Shown in pieces: positions 27,273-35,605 of a DNA stretch of 64,000 nt (position 1 is its first letter; every line of letters starts with the position of its first letter). Source of the DNA: Arthrobacter sp. PAMC25284 (GTDB lineage Bacteria; Actinomycetota; Actinomycetes; Actinomycetales; Micrococcaceae); NCBI RefSeq assembly GCF_019443425.1, contig NZ_CP080382.1, forward strand, positions 558,001 to 622,000, written 5' to 3'. The notes below the pieces were generated by a model, which worked only from the letters and a program-made list of their open reading frames with translations, was not told the origin of the DNA and searched no databases. Made by a program: the position numbers and the translations under genes.

Positions 27273-28394
27273 CTAGGCCTGATGGGCGTTCACAATGCGC
27301 ATCATCCGGTGCAGGCTGAGCAGGATGGATTCGACAGCGCCAGGGGCATCGTCCGTCGAGGGCCCGGCGGCCACCACGTCCGCGAGGGAGGTCACGGCGC
27401 CGGACGCTTGCGCCGTGCGGTCCACCCGGTGTTTCGGGTCCTCGTCCGTGAGGGCCTTCAGCGCAGCACCCACGTCCGCCAGCGCCCGGGCCAGCGGCTC
27501 CGTATACTCCGCCGGCACGACGAACGGCGTGTCCTGATCCCAGATGACGTCGGCGAGGACCTGGGTCACGTCCTGAACGTGGAATGTGAGGCTTTCCAGC
27601 TCCCGGAGGTGCCGGTAGTCCCGCTCCAGGTCGTGCGGGTACCGCACCCGCCGCGGGTTGGCCTGCCGGCTGATGTCGGCTTTCTGCACCGCCTGGCGGA
27701 CTGACCGGGCGGATAACGCGAGTTTCTCGGAGCGGCGGGACCAGTCTTCGCGTTGCGGCGGCCAGCTTTCCCGCAACGCCGCTGCCATGTCCCCAAGCTG
27801 CCGGGCCAGGGCCCGCCGCAACTCGGCAATGCTGAGCGTGGCCGCCCGGAAATGCAGCGGCGGGAAGACCAGAAGATTCACCATGATGCCCACCGTCACA
27901 CCTACCCCCATCTGGAGCAGGTAGCCAAACGAAAACCGGTCCTGATCATGACCGCCCACCAGCAGTACCAGCAGTGCCGCCGTCGGTATCCAGTCGCCGC
28001 CGGAGCCCAGCCGGGGCAGTCCAGCGAGGACGACGCCCAGCCCCATCACGATGGCGACGGTGAACGGCGACGGATTACCGCGGCTGAAGAGTAAGAACGC
28101 CAGGCCAATCCCGAGGCCCAGCCCCACGAGGGTCTGCAGCCCCTGACGGATGGATCCGGCAACGTTTTCGTACATCGCCACGAGCGCACCCAGCGGCGCG
28201 TAATACGGGTAGTCTGCTGCCGAGCCCGGCATGAACGGTGCGATGAAGTAGGCAATCCCTGCCGCCAGCCCGGCTTTGGCCGCGAGCTGCAGCCGTGGCC
28301 ACAGGAGTGCCTTGGAGACACTGCCGGCCACAAGCCGCCAGGCCCGCCGCGCCGGCGCCCGGGGTGGCGCGTCTGCCTCGTCCGGACGGCTCAT
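27273..28394 (-). CDS. FUSC/aromatic acid exporter family membrane protein
   Basis: A 373-residue inner-membrane protein. The N-terminal half has about six hydrophobic helices (AKAGLAAGIAYFIAPF, VGLGLGIGLAFLLF, VAIVMGLGVVLAG), with the FUSC signature around PYYAPLGALVAMYENVAGSIRQG. The C-terminal half is a soluble helical, partly coiled-coil domain (ELRRALARQLGDMAAALRES). Related proteins such as AaeB and YccS export aromatic acids or act in the envelope. A half-sized single-module protein like this may dimerise. No substrate is indicated by neighbours. It converges on the MaoC gene and starts 43 nt downstream of the serine hydrolase gene, possibly co-transcribed. Confidence 0.8.
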   Translation of the reverse strand: MSRPDEADAPPRAPARRAWRLVAGSVSKALLWPRLQLAAKAGLAAGIAYFIAPFMPGSAADYPYYAPLGALVAMYENVAGSIRQGLQTLVGLGLGIGLAFLLFSRGNPSPFTVAIVMGLGVVLAGLPRLGSGGDWIPTAALLVLLVGGHDQDRFSFGYLLQMGVGVTVGIMVNLLVFPPLHFRAATLSIAELRRALARQLGDMAAALRESWPPQREDWSRRSEKLALSARSVRQAVQKADISRQANPRRVRYPHDLERDYRHLRELESLTFHVQDVTQVLADVIWDQDTPFVVPAEYTEPLARALADVGAALKALTDEDPKHRVDRTAQASGAVTSLADVVAAGPSTDDAPGAVESILLSLHRMMRIVNAHQA

Positions 28395-28437
28395 CCCGGC
28401 CCGCCCGGGGCTGAAGGTCTGCAGGCTTTACGTGCGC

Positions 28438-29595
28438 TCAACGTACACCGCTTTGGGCCGCTCGCCGCACGGCCGCGGACAGTCGTTGCGCCCGGCCGCC
28501 GGTGCCGCCTTCCTCACTTCGCCGCGGCACGTATCCAAAGCCGAGGCCGTAGCCGGGGTCCGCGAACCCCAGCGCCGCGTTCGCGCCGTCGTGCCCGAAA
28601 GCCAGGTGGCTGCCGAAGGCCTGGCCGGGATGGGGCTTCATAAACACCACGGCAAACGCCTTCGCCGCGCCGGAGCACCGGTCCAGCCCGGAGACCTGTT
28701 CCGCGGCCATGAGGCCGATCGTGGCGGGATTAAGGAACGCGGCGGCTCCGTCCACCCCGGTCGTGCCGGCAGCGTAGAGGCGGGCGAGCCCTTCCGCCGA
28801 ACCCACGCCGCCGGCGCTGCTCATACCGGCGGCGCGGACGGCCCGGTGGTTGGGGAGTTCCATGATACTGCTCACGGGTGCGTTGCTCCTGATCCCGTCC
28901 ATGCTCATCGGATCCAGCCACGGCCCGGCGGGATCGGCGTCGTGGAGCACTGCCCGGTAGCGCGGTTCCTCGTCCTCGGGCAGGCCCAGAAAGAAGTCGA
29001 CGCCATACGGGCGGCGGATGCGCTCGTCGTAATGCTGCTGCAGGGTTGTACCAGTGGTGCGGCGGCAGAGCTCCTCCATGAGGATCCCGATCGTCAGGGT
29101 GTGGTAGCCGAACGCCGCGCCCGGGCGCCAGAGCGGCGCCGCGGCTGCCAGCCGGTCCGCCGCCTCCGGAGTGGTGAATTCTGCCAGGGCAAAGCCGCCG
29201 GCCAGGCCGGGCAGCCCGGCCTGGTGGGACAGCGCCTCCCTTACCGTGAGCCGGTCCTTTCCGTGGGCGCCGAACCCGGGCCAGTAGGACGAGACGGTCC
29301 GGTCCAGATCCAGGCTTCCGTCCTGGACGAGGAGGGCGATGACGAAGGCGGCAACACCTTTGGAGCAGGAGTAGGTGCCCGTGAGGTCGCCGCGGGTGAG
29401 CAGCGGACCGCCGCTGAGGTCCAGGACCTTGTCGCCGTCCCGGTAAACCGCCAACTGGGCGCTGTAATGCGGGTCTTCGACCAGGAAGGAATCGAACAGT
29501 TCGCGGACCCCCACGAACTCCGGCGCGGTGAAGCCGGCAGACAGGTGGGCGGACAGGGGGGATGGAGCCGGCGGCTGGGCGGAGGGAACTGGCAT
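28438..29595 (-). CDS. Serine hydrolase, beta-lactamase/EstB (class C-like) family
   Basis: A 385-residue alpha/beta serine hydrolase of the penicillin-recognising fold. The nucleophile motif SxxK is in GTYSCSKGVAAFVIA, and the YxN-equivalent tyrosine is in FGYHTLTIGILMEEL. Family members of this type are mostly esterases or D-peptidases, and no signal peptide is present, so a role in cytoplasmic ester hydrolysis is more likely than beta-lactam resistance. ATG 29595 has TAGGCT 6 nt upstream and no Shine-Dalgarno, a leaderless start. It follows the hydroquinone-reductase-like gene by 9 nt. Confidence 0.87.
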   Translation of the reverse strand: MPVPSAQPPAPSPLSAHLSAGFTAPEFVGVRELFDSFLVEDPHYSAQLAVYRDGDKVLDLSGGPLLTRGDLTGTYSCSKGVAAFVIALLVQDGSLDLDRTVSSYWPGFGAHGKDRLTVREALSHQAGLPGLAGGFALAEFTTPEAADRLAAAAPLWRPGAAFGYHTLTIGILMEELCRRTTGTTLQQHYDERIRRPYGVDFFLGLPEDEEPRYRAVLHDADPAGPWLDPMSMDGIRSNAPVSSIMELPNHRAVRAAGMSSAGGVGSAEGLARLYAAGTTGVDGAAAFLNPATIGLMAAEQVSGLDRCSGAAKAFAVVFMKPHPGQAFGSHLAFGHDGANAALGFADPGYGLGFGYVPRRSEEGGTGGRAQRLSAAVRRAAQSGVR

Positions 29596-29604
29596 AAAAC
29601 CAGC

Positions 29605-30666
29605 CTAGGCCGCTGCGTGCCCGGCCGCGACTTCCTCTCCGGCCCGGACCGGTCCCGGCGCAGTGCCGTCCCCGAATGGCCGCCCGCCCAGGGCCTCGCG
29701 GTTGTGAGCGGTGAGCCATTCCCCCGGCTCAGGGCCCCGCGGTACGATCCCCGCGGGATTAATGTCCTCATGCACGAGGTAGTAGTGCTGCTTGATTTGC
29801 ACAAAATCAATGGTGTCGCCGAATCCGGGGGTCTGGAAGAGGTCCCGGGCATAAGCCCAGAGCATCGGCATCTCGCTGAGTTTTTGCCGGTTGCACTTGA
29901 AGTGTCCGTGGTAGACGGCGTCGAACCGGACCAGCGTGGTGAAAAGCCGGACGTCCGCTTCAGTGATGGTGTCACCGACCAGGTAGCGCTGACCGGTGAG
30001 CCGTTCCTCCAGCCAGTCCAGGGCAGTCCACAGCCGGTCGAAGGCTGAATCGTAAGCCGCCTGGGAACCGGCGAAGCCGCACCGGTAGACGCCGTTGTTC
30101 ACCTCGGTAAACACGCGGCGGTTGACCGCGTCGATCTCCTCCCGCAGGTGTTCCGGATACAGGTCCGGGGCACCCGGCCGGTGGTACCCGGCCCATTCCG
30201 TGGAGAAGTCCAGGGTGATCTGGGCGTAGTCGTTTGTCACCACCTGGCCGGAGGGCACATCCACGATTGCTGGCACGGTGATGCCACGGGGGTACCCGGG
30301 GAACCGGCGAAAGTAGGCCTCCTGGATCCGTTCGATGCCCAGCACGGGGTCGGCGCCGCCGGGATCCAGGTCGAATGTCCAGGATCGGGCGTCGTGGGTG
30401 GGGCCGGGCTGGCCGAGGGAAATGACGTCCTCAAGGCCGAGCAGCCGCCGCACGATCACGGTCCGGTTGGCCCACGGGCAGGCACGCGCGGCGACCAGCC
30501 GGTAGCGGCCCGGTTCCACCGGCCAGCCAGGCCCGCCATCGCCGCTGGCGGCTCCATCCCGGGTGATCCGGTCCTCAATGTAGTTGGTGTCCCGGGTGAA
30601 TTCCTGACCACCCGTGACGTAGGCGCCTTTGGTGGAGTGACTGGTGCTCTCGGTTTTCTGGCTCAT
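29605..30666 (-). CDS. Glutathionyl/mycothionyl-hydroquinone reductase-like GST (YqjG/Xi class)
   Basis: A 353-residue Xi-class glutathione transferase fold. The catalytic cysteine is Cys63 in VAARACPWANRTVIVRRLLGL, the CPWA motif of S-glutathionyl-hydroquinone reductases. VTNDYAQITLDFSTEW and the C-terminal domain with RFDAVYHGHFKCN also match. Actinobacteria make mycothiol rather than glutathione, and mshC lies elsewhere in this window, so the physiological thiol is probably mycothiol. The role would be to reduce quinone-thiol adducts or chlorinated hydroquinones. ATG 30666 is preceded by both TAGGCT at 6 nt and a GGAGGG directly before the codon, so leaderless and led initiation are both possible. 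Confidence 0.9.
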   Translation of the reverse strand: MSQKTESTSHSTKGAYVTGGQEFTRDTNYIEDRITRDGAASGDGGPGWPVEPGRYRLVAARACPWANRTVIVRRLLGLEDVISLGQPGPTHDARSWTFDLDPGGADPVLGIERIQEAYFRRFPGYPRGITVPAIVDVPSGQVVTNDYAQITLDFSTEWAGYHRPGAPDLYPEHLREEIDAVNRRVFTEVNNGVYRCGFAGSQAAYDSAFDRLWTALDWLEERLTGQRYLVGDTITEADVRLFTTLVRFDAVYHGHFKCNRQKLSEMPMLWAYARDLFQTPGFGDTIDFVQIKQHYYLVHEDINPAGIVPRGPEPGEWLTAHNREALGGRPFGDGTAPGPVRAGEEVAAGHAAA

Positions 30667-30745
30667 CCCTCCAGCCTATGCGGGGCCGGCGGCGGGTCCG
30701 AATGCGGTGTGGGCCGGCCGGACAGCGGGCGGAACTTTTCCGCAG

Positions 30746-31561
30746 TCAGGCTGTGCGGGCGGCCTGGGCGAACGCGACAGCGAGAACCTCTGCCACGGGC
30801 TGCCACGCGACCCACCATGATCCCGCTACCACGGCCGCGAAGGCGGCGATCCAGATGACGGCAGGAACCTTCGTCGCTCGGTACAGGAGGTACGCGTCCG
30901 ACGTCGGCATTCGGTGCCGGTGCCGCAGGTGGACGTTGGCCAGTTTTCCCAGATCCCGGACTGCGGCCACCAGAAGCGCCAGGCCGAGCGCGATCATGAC
31001 GTGCCCGTTGAATTCCGCCGGCACAAAGAGCACCAGGAGCGAGGCTGCCAGGACCGTAGCGGCCGTGATCAGCAGGCCGATTCCGTTGCGGAGGAACACG
31101 ACCGAGGCCAGCAGTACCAGTGTGCCCACGGACATGGCCGCCGGCCCCCACCCGTTGAAGCCGCACCAGACCATGACGGAGCCGACGACCGCCGGGACCG
31201 GGTAGCCCCAGAAGGTGGACCAGGCCGCCGGCAGGCCGCCCCGGCTGTAGGTGGTGGTGGTGCCCGAGTGGTCCAGGCTGAGCCGGATACCGCCCAGGCG
31301 CTGCCCGGTCATCAACGCTGCAAACGCATGCCCAAGTTCGTGGGTGACGGTCGCGAGCAGGCCAAAATACCGCCAACTGGCCCGGGGCAGGGACACCGCG
31401 ACGGCGAAGAGGATCACCACGGCGAGTTCAGTGCCGGTGACCTGCGGGCTGGGGGCGTGGGTGAACCCTGCCAGGATGCGGTCCCACCATGTCTCCGCCG
31501 GGTTCACGGGTGCGGCGAGGGTCAGCACCGTGCCGAGCTCGCGGGAAATATCGTCGATCAT
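30746..31561 (-). CDS. M50 family membrane metallopeptidase
   Basis: A 271-residue multi-pass membrane protein with the zinc motif HELGH at residues 74-78 inside a helix (GLLATVTHELGHAFAALMTG). It has about six further hydrophobic segments. This is the M50B-like family common in actinobacteria. Proteolysis inside the membrane is inferred from the fold, and no substrate is suggested by neighbours. A second metal ligand Asp could be in a later helix but is not certain. ATG 31561 has TAGCCT 8 nt upstream, a likely leaderless start. It is unrelated in sequence to the site-2 protease at 51037-52239. Confidence 0.8.
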   Translation of the reverse strand: MIDDISRELGTVLTLAAPVNPAETWWDRILAGFTHAPSPQVTGTELAVVILFAVAVSLPRASWRYFGLLATVTHELGHAFAALMTGQRLGGIRLSLDHSGTTTTYSRGGLPAAWSTFWGYPVPAVVGSVMVWCGFNGWGPAAMSVGTLVLLASVVFLRNGIGLLITAATVLAASLLVLFVPAEFNGHVMIALGLALLVAAVRDLGKLANVHLRHRHRMPTSDAYLLYRATKVPAVIWIAAFAAVVAGSWWVAWQPVAEVLAVAFAQAARTA

Positions 31562-31621
31562 AGGCTTTCAGGCTAGCGTGGCGGCGCCTCGGGTCCTACC
31601 CGGCTGCCCGGAAGTCCGGGG

Positions 31622-31960
31622 TCATCCTCCGCAGGTGATGGTCACTCCGTTGACCTGGTGGACGCCCGGTCCAAGCTCAGCGCACTGCTGAAGCAGGGCG
31701 CCCGCCCCAACAACCGCGGCAATGATCAGGAGCGCAAAGATAATGGTCCCCACGGAGCCAATGACGATGCCGGCCACAGCGAACCCGTTTTTCACGTTCA
31801 CTTTCCGGGACTGTGCCAGGCCAACGATGCTCAGGATCAGGCCGAGAACAGTCAGCGGCCCGAGCAGGGACAGGATGAAGCCGGCAAGCCCCAGGGATTT
31901 GCCGGGTGTGGGTGCCGGAACGTAGCCGGGAGCCACCGGGTACGGTGCGCTTTGTGACAC
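31622..31960 (-). CDS. DUF4190 family small membrane protein
   Basis: A 112-residue protein with a proline-rich cytoplasmic start (SAPYPVAPGYVPAPTPGKSLG), two hydrophobic helices (LAGFILSLLGPLTVLGLILSIV and AVAGIVIGSVGTIIFALLII) and a short extracytoplasmic tail with two cysteines. The pattern is that of DUF4190 proteins, whose function is unknown. GTG 31960 has a strong GGAGGA 3 nt away. It stands alone upstream of the M50 gene, with a 60-nt gap. Confidence 0.75.
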   Translation of the reverse strand: MSQSAPYPVAPGYVPAPTPGKSLGLAGFILSLLGPLTVLGLILSIVGLAQSRKVNVKNGFAVAGIVIGSVGTIIFALLIIAAVVGAGALLQQCAELGPGVHQVNGVTITCGG

Positions 31961-32083
31961 GATTCCTCCTTGAACGAAACAGGGCGTGCCGGACGTCCTC
32001 GGTTGTCCGGAAGCCCTGCGGCCGGCCCCTATCTAGCCAGATTAACGGTTTCCGTCTCTTCGGCAAGAGGGTAATTTTTTCTT

Positions 32084-32121
32084 GCCTGCTGCCTGCTGCC
32101 TGCTGCCTGCTGCCTGCTGCC
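32084..32121. repeat. Heptanucleotide microsatellite GCCTGCT, five copies
   Basis: Five perfect tandem copies of GCCTGCT followed by a partial copy. It lies between the DUF4190 gene and the small gene at 32148-32321, just beyond the latter's stop codon. Three copies of the same unit occur again at 39954-39974. It is outside recognised coding sequence. Confidence 0.9.
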
Positions 32122-32147
32122 GGCCCGGATCCGGCCCGACAGCACCT

Positions 32148-32321
32148 TCAGAAGAAGTTGGTGTCTCCGGCGTCAGCGTCCGGACAAGGGTCCAGGACCG
32201 GTGCTTGTCCGAGTTCCAGAAGCACATCGTTGATGCTGAGCTGTCCCTTCAACCGGACGGTGACCTGCGGCTCTTCCGCCGCGGCTGCGGCCGGCGGCTC
32301 AGGGGAGGCAGCGGGCGTCAT
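32148..32321 (-). CDS. Small hypothetical protein, 57 residues
   Basis: A short reading frame, MTPAASPEPPAA followed by an alanine/glutamate-rich linker and a core VTVRLKGQLSINDVLLELGQ, ending DAGDTNFF. I do not recognise a family. It is supported by a TAAGAT box 6 nt before the ATG, the same leaderless spacing seen for many genes in this window, and by strong third-position GC. It has no membrane segment. The gene ends 27 nt before the heptanucleotide repeat array. It could be a regulator or a fragment. The main doubt is its length. Confidence 0.5.
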   Translation of the reverse strand: MTPAASPEPPAAAAAEEPQVTVRLKGQLSINDVLLELGQAPVLDPCPDADAGDTNFF

Positions 32322-32426
32322 ACCCCGATCTTAGGTCTGCAGGTGCCCGGGACGGCGCCGACACACCTGCGGCGCCCGCCAGCCTAGCCGTAGCCGTAGC
32401 CGGACAGCGGAGCCACCAACGCGCGG

Positions 32427-32460
32427 ACGACCCCCGGCACGAGGCCGCGCCGGGGGTCGT
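32427..32460 (-). terminator. Hairpin terminator after the ArsR-SRPBCC-YciI operon
   Basis: ACGACCCCCGGC pairs perfectly with GCCGGGGGTCGT over a 10-nt loop, 50 nt beyond the YciI stop on the minus strand. There is no U run. Confidence 0.7.
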
Positions 32461-32510
32461 CCGCCAGACTGGGCCCGGCCCTTCCCTGCTGGAAACCGGG
32501 CGGGAGCGAA

Positions 32511-32849
32511 TTACATCCCGGGGACCTGCTGGGCCTCGTGGACCTCGATCTCACAGCCGCCCGGCATGTTCAAGTGCGGGTGCTGCCTGGCCAGTTCGAG
32601 GGCGGCGCCGGCGTCGGCTGCTTCGATGATGGTGTACCCGACGACGTTGCGCTCACTGGGGGCGGTGGATCCGCCGGACAAGACCCGGACGCCGCCAGCC
32701 AATGGAGTTCCGAAATCGACCATTCCGGTCCCGACTTTCCCGGCCCAGGCCTGCCACTGTTCCATAACAGCAGCCATGTCCTCGGGCGCCGGGGGTGCAG
32801 CTTCAAGGGGCGTCGACGGGGCGTGGTAGATAAAAACGAACTTGGTCAT
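32511..32849 (-). CDS. YciI-related (DGPF-like) protein
   Basis: A 112-residue ferredoxin-like fold protein of the YCII family: MTKFVFIYHAPSTP, a central helix VMEQWQAWAGKVG, VVGYTIIEAADAGAALELARQHPHL and a final strand GCEIEVHEAQQV. Such proteins often accompany ArsR regulators and SRPBCC proteins, and some act as dehydrochlorinase-like or sigma-factor-linked proteins. No activity can be assigned. AAAGGATC lies at good spacing before ATG 32849. It is the last gene of the operon led by the ArsR gene, 44 nt after its neighbour. Confidence 0.85.
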   Translation of the reverse strand: MTKFVFIYHAPSTPLEAAPPAPEDMAAVMEQWQAWAGKVGTGMVDFGTPLAGGVRVLSGGSTAPSERNVVGYTIIEAADAGAALELARQHPHLNMPGGCEIEVHEAQQVPGM

Positions 32850-32893
32850 GGCGATCCTTTGTTTGATTTTTTGTTAGGGCGAAGGGTGCCGGG

Positions 32894-33874
32894 TCAGGCG
32901 GTGACGGAACGTCCGGTGAACGCCATCAGCCGCTCCAGGCTGCCGGCGGTCTCTGCGGTTGGCTGGATCGCCGCGAAGCTTCCGCCGGCGCGGACCTGCT
33001 CCGAGATGGTTTCACGGGCGAGCACCCGGACGTACTCGGTGACGACCTCTGAAACCACGAGCGTCTGCCCGCTGGCCTGGGCGAAGTCCCACGCGTGCAC
33101 CAGCAGTTCCAGGTTCACGATGCCGGCCACGACAGGAGCAGGGAGTTCCGCGAAGCCCATGTCGATCGTGCCGCCCAGTCCGCGGCGGGAGAAGGTTTCC
33201 AGGAGCGGCTGGGCAAGATCGGCGATCCGGACCTCGGGGGCCGCATCATGGCGGTCGGTGATCGGGGCGCCCAGCGCAGTAGCAATGCCGGTGAGCGACG
33301 CGGCCAGGTGCTCGAGCAGCCCGTGGGCGGTGAAGTCTTCGCACGGCGTCGGCTTCTCCCTGTCTGCGGGCGTAAGCCAGTGCAGCACACCCTGCAGGAC
33401 CGCCAGGGAAGCCTCCGCGGCGCTGAAGGGGTCGATGGACGCCGGTGCCGCAGCCCAGTCGTCCGGGCCGGCCCCGGTGGGGGAGGAGGACTCGGCCGTC
33501 AGCCGGTCCAGGTAGTGGTTCCAGCCCTCGGCGTGGGCGGCGGCCTGGGCCTCATTCAGCCCGCCATGCTCGAGTGTCAGCAGCGTACCGTCGGCATCGG
33601 GCTCGAGGGTGATGGTGACCGTCGAGGCCCCCGGTGCCAGTTCCATGCCGGATTCCCATCCCCACGTGAAAACGACTCGCTTGCCCGGCTCAATTTCCAG
33701 GAAGGTGCCGGCAGCGTGGTGTCCGGGGGTAACGGTCCAGCGGTAGTCGCCGCCGACCCTCAGATCAACGCGCGCTGCGACGGTCTGCCAACGGCGCAGG
33801 CCCTCCGGCTGGGTAATCAGGGCAAAAGCCTCATCGGCGCCGACCGGCAGGTGGACGGTCTTGGTGAAGTTCAT
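32894..33874 (-). CDS. SRPBCC (AHSA1-like) domain fused to TIGR03086/DinB-like mycothiol-type domain
   Basis: A 326-residue two-domain protein. Residues 1-140 are an AHSA1-type START-like fold (KTVHLPVGADEAFALITQPEGLRRWQ, GKRVVFTWGWES). The C-terminal half has the TIGR03086 pattern (TPCEDFTAHGLLEHL, LLVHAWDFAQASG), related to mycothiol-dependent maleylpyruvate isomerase. This suggests ligand binding coupled to a thiol-dependent reaction, but no substrate is evident. The start MNFTKT at 33874 is chosen because AAAGGA precedes it by 6 nt. An in-frame ATG at 33922 overlapping the ArsR stop would add 16 residues. It is the middle gene of the ArsR operon. Confidence 0.8.
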   Translation of the reverse strand: MNFTKTVHLPVGADEAFALITQPEGLRRWQTVAARVDLRVGGDYRWTVTPGHHAAGTFLEIEPGKRVVFTWGWESGMELAPGASTVTITLEPDADGTLLTLEHGGLNEAQAAAHAEGWNHYLDRLTAESSSPTGAGPDDWAAAPASIDPFSAAEASLAVLQGVLHWLTPADREKPTPCEDFTAHGLLEHLAASLTGIATALGAPITDRHDAAPEVRIADLAQPLLETFSRRGLGGTIDMGFAELPAPVVAGIVNLELLVHAWDFAQASGQTLVVSEVVTEYVRVLARETISEQVRAGGSFAAIQPTAETAGSLERLMAFTGRSVTA

Positions 33875-33918
33875 GAGCTGGTCCTTTAAGGGGGTCGAGG
33901 GGAAAATATTGGGATTGG

Positions 33919-34245
33919 TCATTGCGGTACTCCGGGGCTCTTCCATTGCTCCGCTGCGCTCAGGGCGTCCGCGGCGAGCTGGCCGAGTTCGTCGGTCCAG
34001 AACCGGTCCACCGATTGCCGAAGCCTGCCCATGCCGCCGGGATCGAGCCGGTAGTACCGGTGACGCCCCTGCTTGCGGGCGGTCACCAGGCCGACCTTTT
34101 CCAGGAGCAGCAGATGCTGCGAAATGGCGGAGCGGCTCACGCTGAACCCGGCCGCCAACTCGCCCGCGGCCAGTTCTCCTGACGCCAGACGATGCAGCAA
34201 TTTGCGCCGGTTCGGCTCTGCGGCAACTTCCAGGACATCCAGCAC
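33919..34245 (-). CDS. ArsR family transcriptional regulator
   Basis: A 108-residue winged-helix repressor: LDVLEVAAEPNRRKLLHRL, then FSVSRSAISQHLLLLEKVGLV (recognition helix) and the wing RKQGRHRYYRLD. No metal-binding cysteine pair (ELCVCDL) is present, so it is not a classic arsenic sensor. It belongs to the type paired with AHSA1-like proteins. GTG 34245 has TAACGT 7 nt upstream, suggesting a leaderless start, although an AAGG touches the codon. An 18-bp palindrome lies just upstream and probably mediates autorepression. The SRPBCC and YciI genes follow on the same strand. Confidence 0.85.
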   Translation of the reverse strand: MLDVLEVAAEPNRRKLLHRLASGELAAGELAAGFSVSRSAISQHLLLLEKVGLVTARKQGRHRYYRLDPGGMGRLRQSVDRFWTDELGQLAADALSAAEQWKSPGVPQ

Positions 34246-34253
34246 CCTTGATA

Positions 34254-34271
34254 CGTTAGTGACTACTAACG
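34254..34271. promoter_or_regulatory. Palindromic ArsR operator
   Basis: CGTTAGTGACTACTAACG has perfect 7-bp arms around a 4-nt centre. It overlaps the predicted -10 box of the ArsR gene and lies in the 133-nt space before the divergent methyltransferase gene. This position and symmetry fit an autoregulatory site. Confidence 0.7.
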
Positions 34272-34378
34272 CATTAAGCAACAGTCGGTGGGGCTGGACA
34301 CCCCCTGAACCGCGGCGCATGCTCAAAGGACCTCAACCAACTGGCCGTCCGCCTGGATGGCTGAAAGAGGAGAAGATC

Positions 34379-35431
34379 ATGACAACGCTAGAGACCACGC
34401 CGGGCACGCCCGTCGCGGAACCAACACCGCAGGAGCAAGGTGCGGCCCTGCTCGGACAGATTGCCGGCTATATGGCCGTCCGGACGGTGGAAATGGGCAT
34501 TCGATCCGGCCTTATCCGGTTTGTTGCCGACAACCCCGGGAGTACGGCCAATGAGATCGCGGACCGGATGGACCTCGATGACTTGTATGTGTCCGTCTGG
34601 TGCCGCGGCGGCTTCGGCGCCGGCATTCTGGACCGGCAGGGCGATGGCTTCGTCCTCGCGCCGCACATGGCAACACTGCTTTTGGATGAGACCTCCCCGG
34701 CTTTCATGGGCGGCCTGTTCCCGCTGGTCCGCCAGCCGGAGATGTTCGACCGTTTTGCGGCAAACCTCGACAGCGGCGCAAGGCTTTGGTGGGATGACAC
34801 CAGTCCGGACTGGATCGACAGCGTCAAGGGTGCGAGCAAGCCTTTCAACACCCGTCTGATCCCGGGCGGACTGAGCCAGATAGAAGGCCTCGCCGAACGC
34901 CTGCACCTCGGAGGGCGCATAGTCGACACCGCGTGCGGCGCGGGGCAGGGACTCATCAAACTGGCCCAAAGTTTTCCCCAATGCGACATCGTCGGCGTCG
35001 ACGGCGACCAGCACTCCATCGATCAGGCCCGGGCAGAGGTGCGGGACGCGGGACTGGCCGACCGGGTAACCCTGGTCTGCAGTCCGCTGGAGGACATGGT
35101 CCTGGATACTCCCGCGGCGCTCATCATCAACAATCTCTCGATGCACGAATGCCGGGACATTGACGCCGTCACCGAACGGATCAAGGCGGCCCTGGAGCCG
35201 GGAGGGTGGTTTGTGATCTCCGACTTCCCGTTCCCCAGCACGGATGAAGGCCTGCGGACCGTTCCCGGGCGCGTGATGTCCGGCGTCCAGTTCTTCGAGG
35301 CGCAGATCGACGATCAGCTCCTGCCACGCGTTGCTTACGATTTGCTCCTGGACAAGCACGGGTTTACCGGGCTGGGATCATTTCCGATGACCCCGATGCA
35401 CGCAGTGACCTACGCCCGGACGCCGGGCTGA
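34379..35431 (+). CDS. Class I SAM-dependent methyltransferase with winged-helix N-terminus
   Basis: A 350-residue protein. The first 95 residues look like the dimerisation winged helix of O-methyltransferases (GIRSGLIRFVADNPGSTANEIADRM). The SAM pocket follows: motif I GGRIVDTACGAGQGLIKLAQ, acidic strand IVGVDGDQHSIDQAR and motif post-I around CSPLEDMVLD. The substrate is unknown; a small hydroxylated molecule is likely from the architecture. AGAGGAG precedes ATG 34379; the frame is open upstream to 34073 but that part overlaps the ArsR gene. It is divergent from the ArsR operon and may share the palindromic operator. Confidence 0.85.
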   Translation: MTTLETTPGTPVAEPTPQEQGAALLGQIAGYMAVRTVEMGIRSGLIRFVADNPGSTANEIADRMDLDDLYVSVWCRGGFGAGILDRQGDGFVLAPHMATLLLDETSPAFMGGLFPLVRQPEMFDRFAANLDSGARLWWDDTSPDWIDSVKGASKPFNTRLIPGGLSQIEGLAERLHLGGRIVDTACGAGQGLIKLAQSFPQCDIVGVDGDQHSIDQARAEVRDAGLADRVTLVCSPLEDMVLDTPAALIINNLSMHECRDIDAVTERIKAALEPGGWFVISDFPFPSTDEGLRTVPGRVMSGVQFFEAQIDDQLLPRVAYDLLLDKHGFTGLGSFPMTPMHAVTYARTPG

Positions 35432-35605
35432 GGCGGGCCAGGAAGTGCGGGAGGTTTCCGGCCCGACGCCGGGAGCCCCCACCGCCTGGCCCTGGCCCTC
35501 AGGCGATAGATTTCCGGCGAACCGGCTCTCCGTGAACCGGTGACGGGCCAACGTCATCTGTGCCGTTACGGCCCACCCCCGCGGGACAGCGCTTAGAGTG
35601 GGCCC

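Noticed and set aside
28438..29595. Beta-lactam resistance gene
   Set aside because: The SxxK hydrolase has no signal peptide and is of the esterase/peptidase-like branch, so resistance is not supported.
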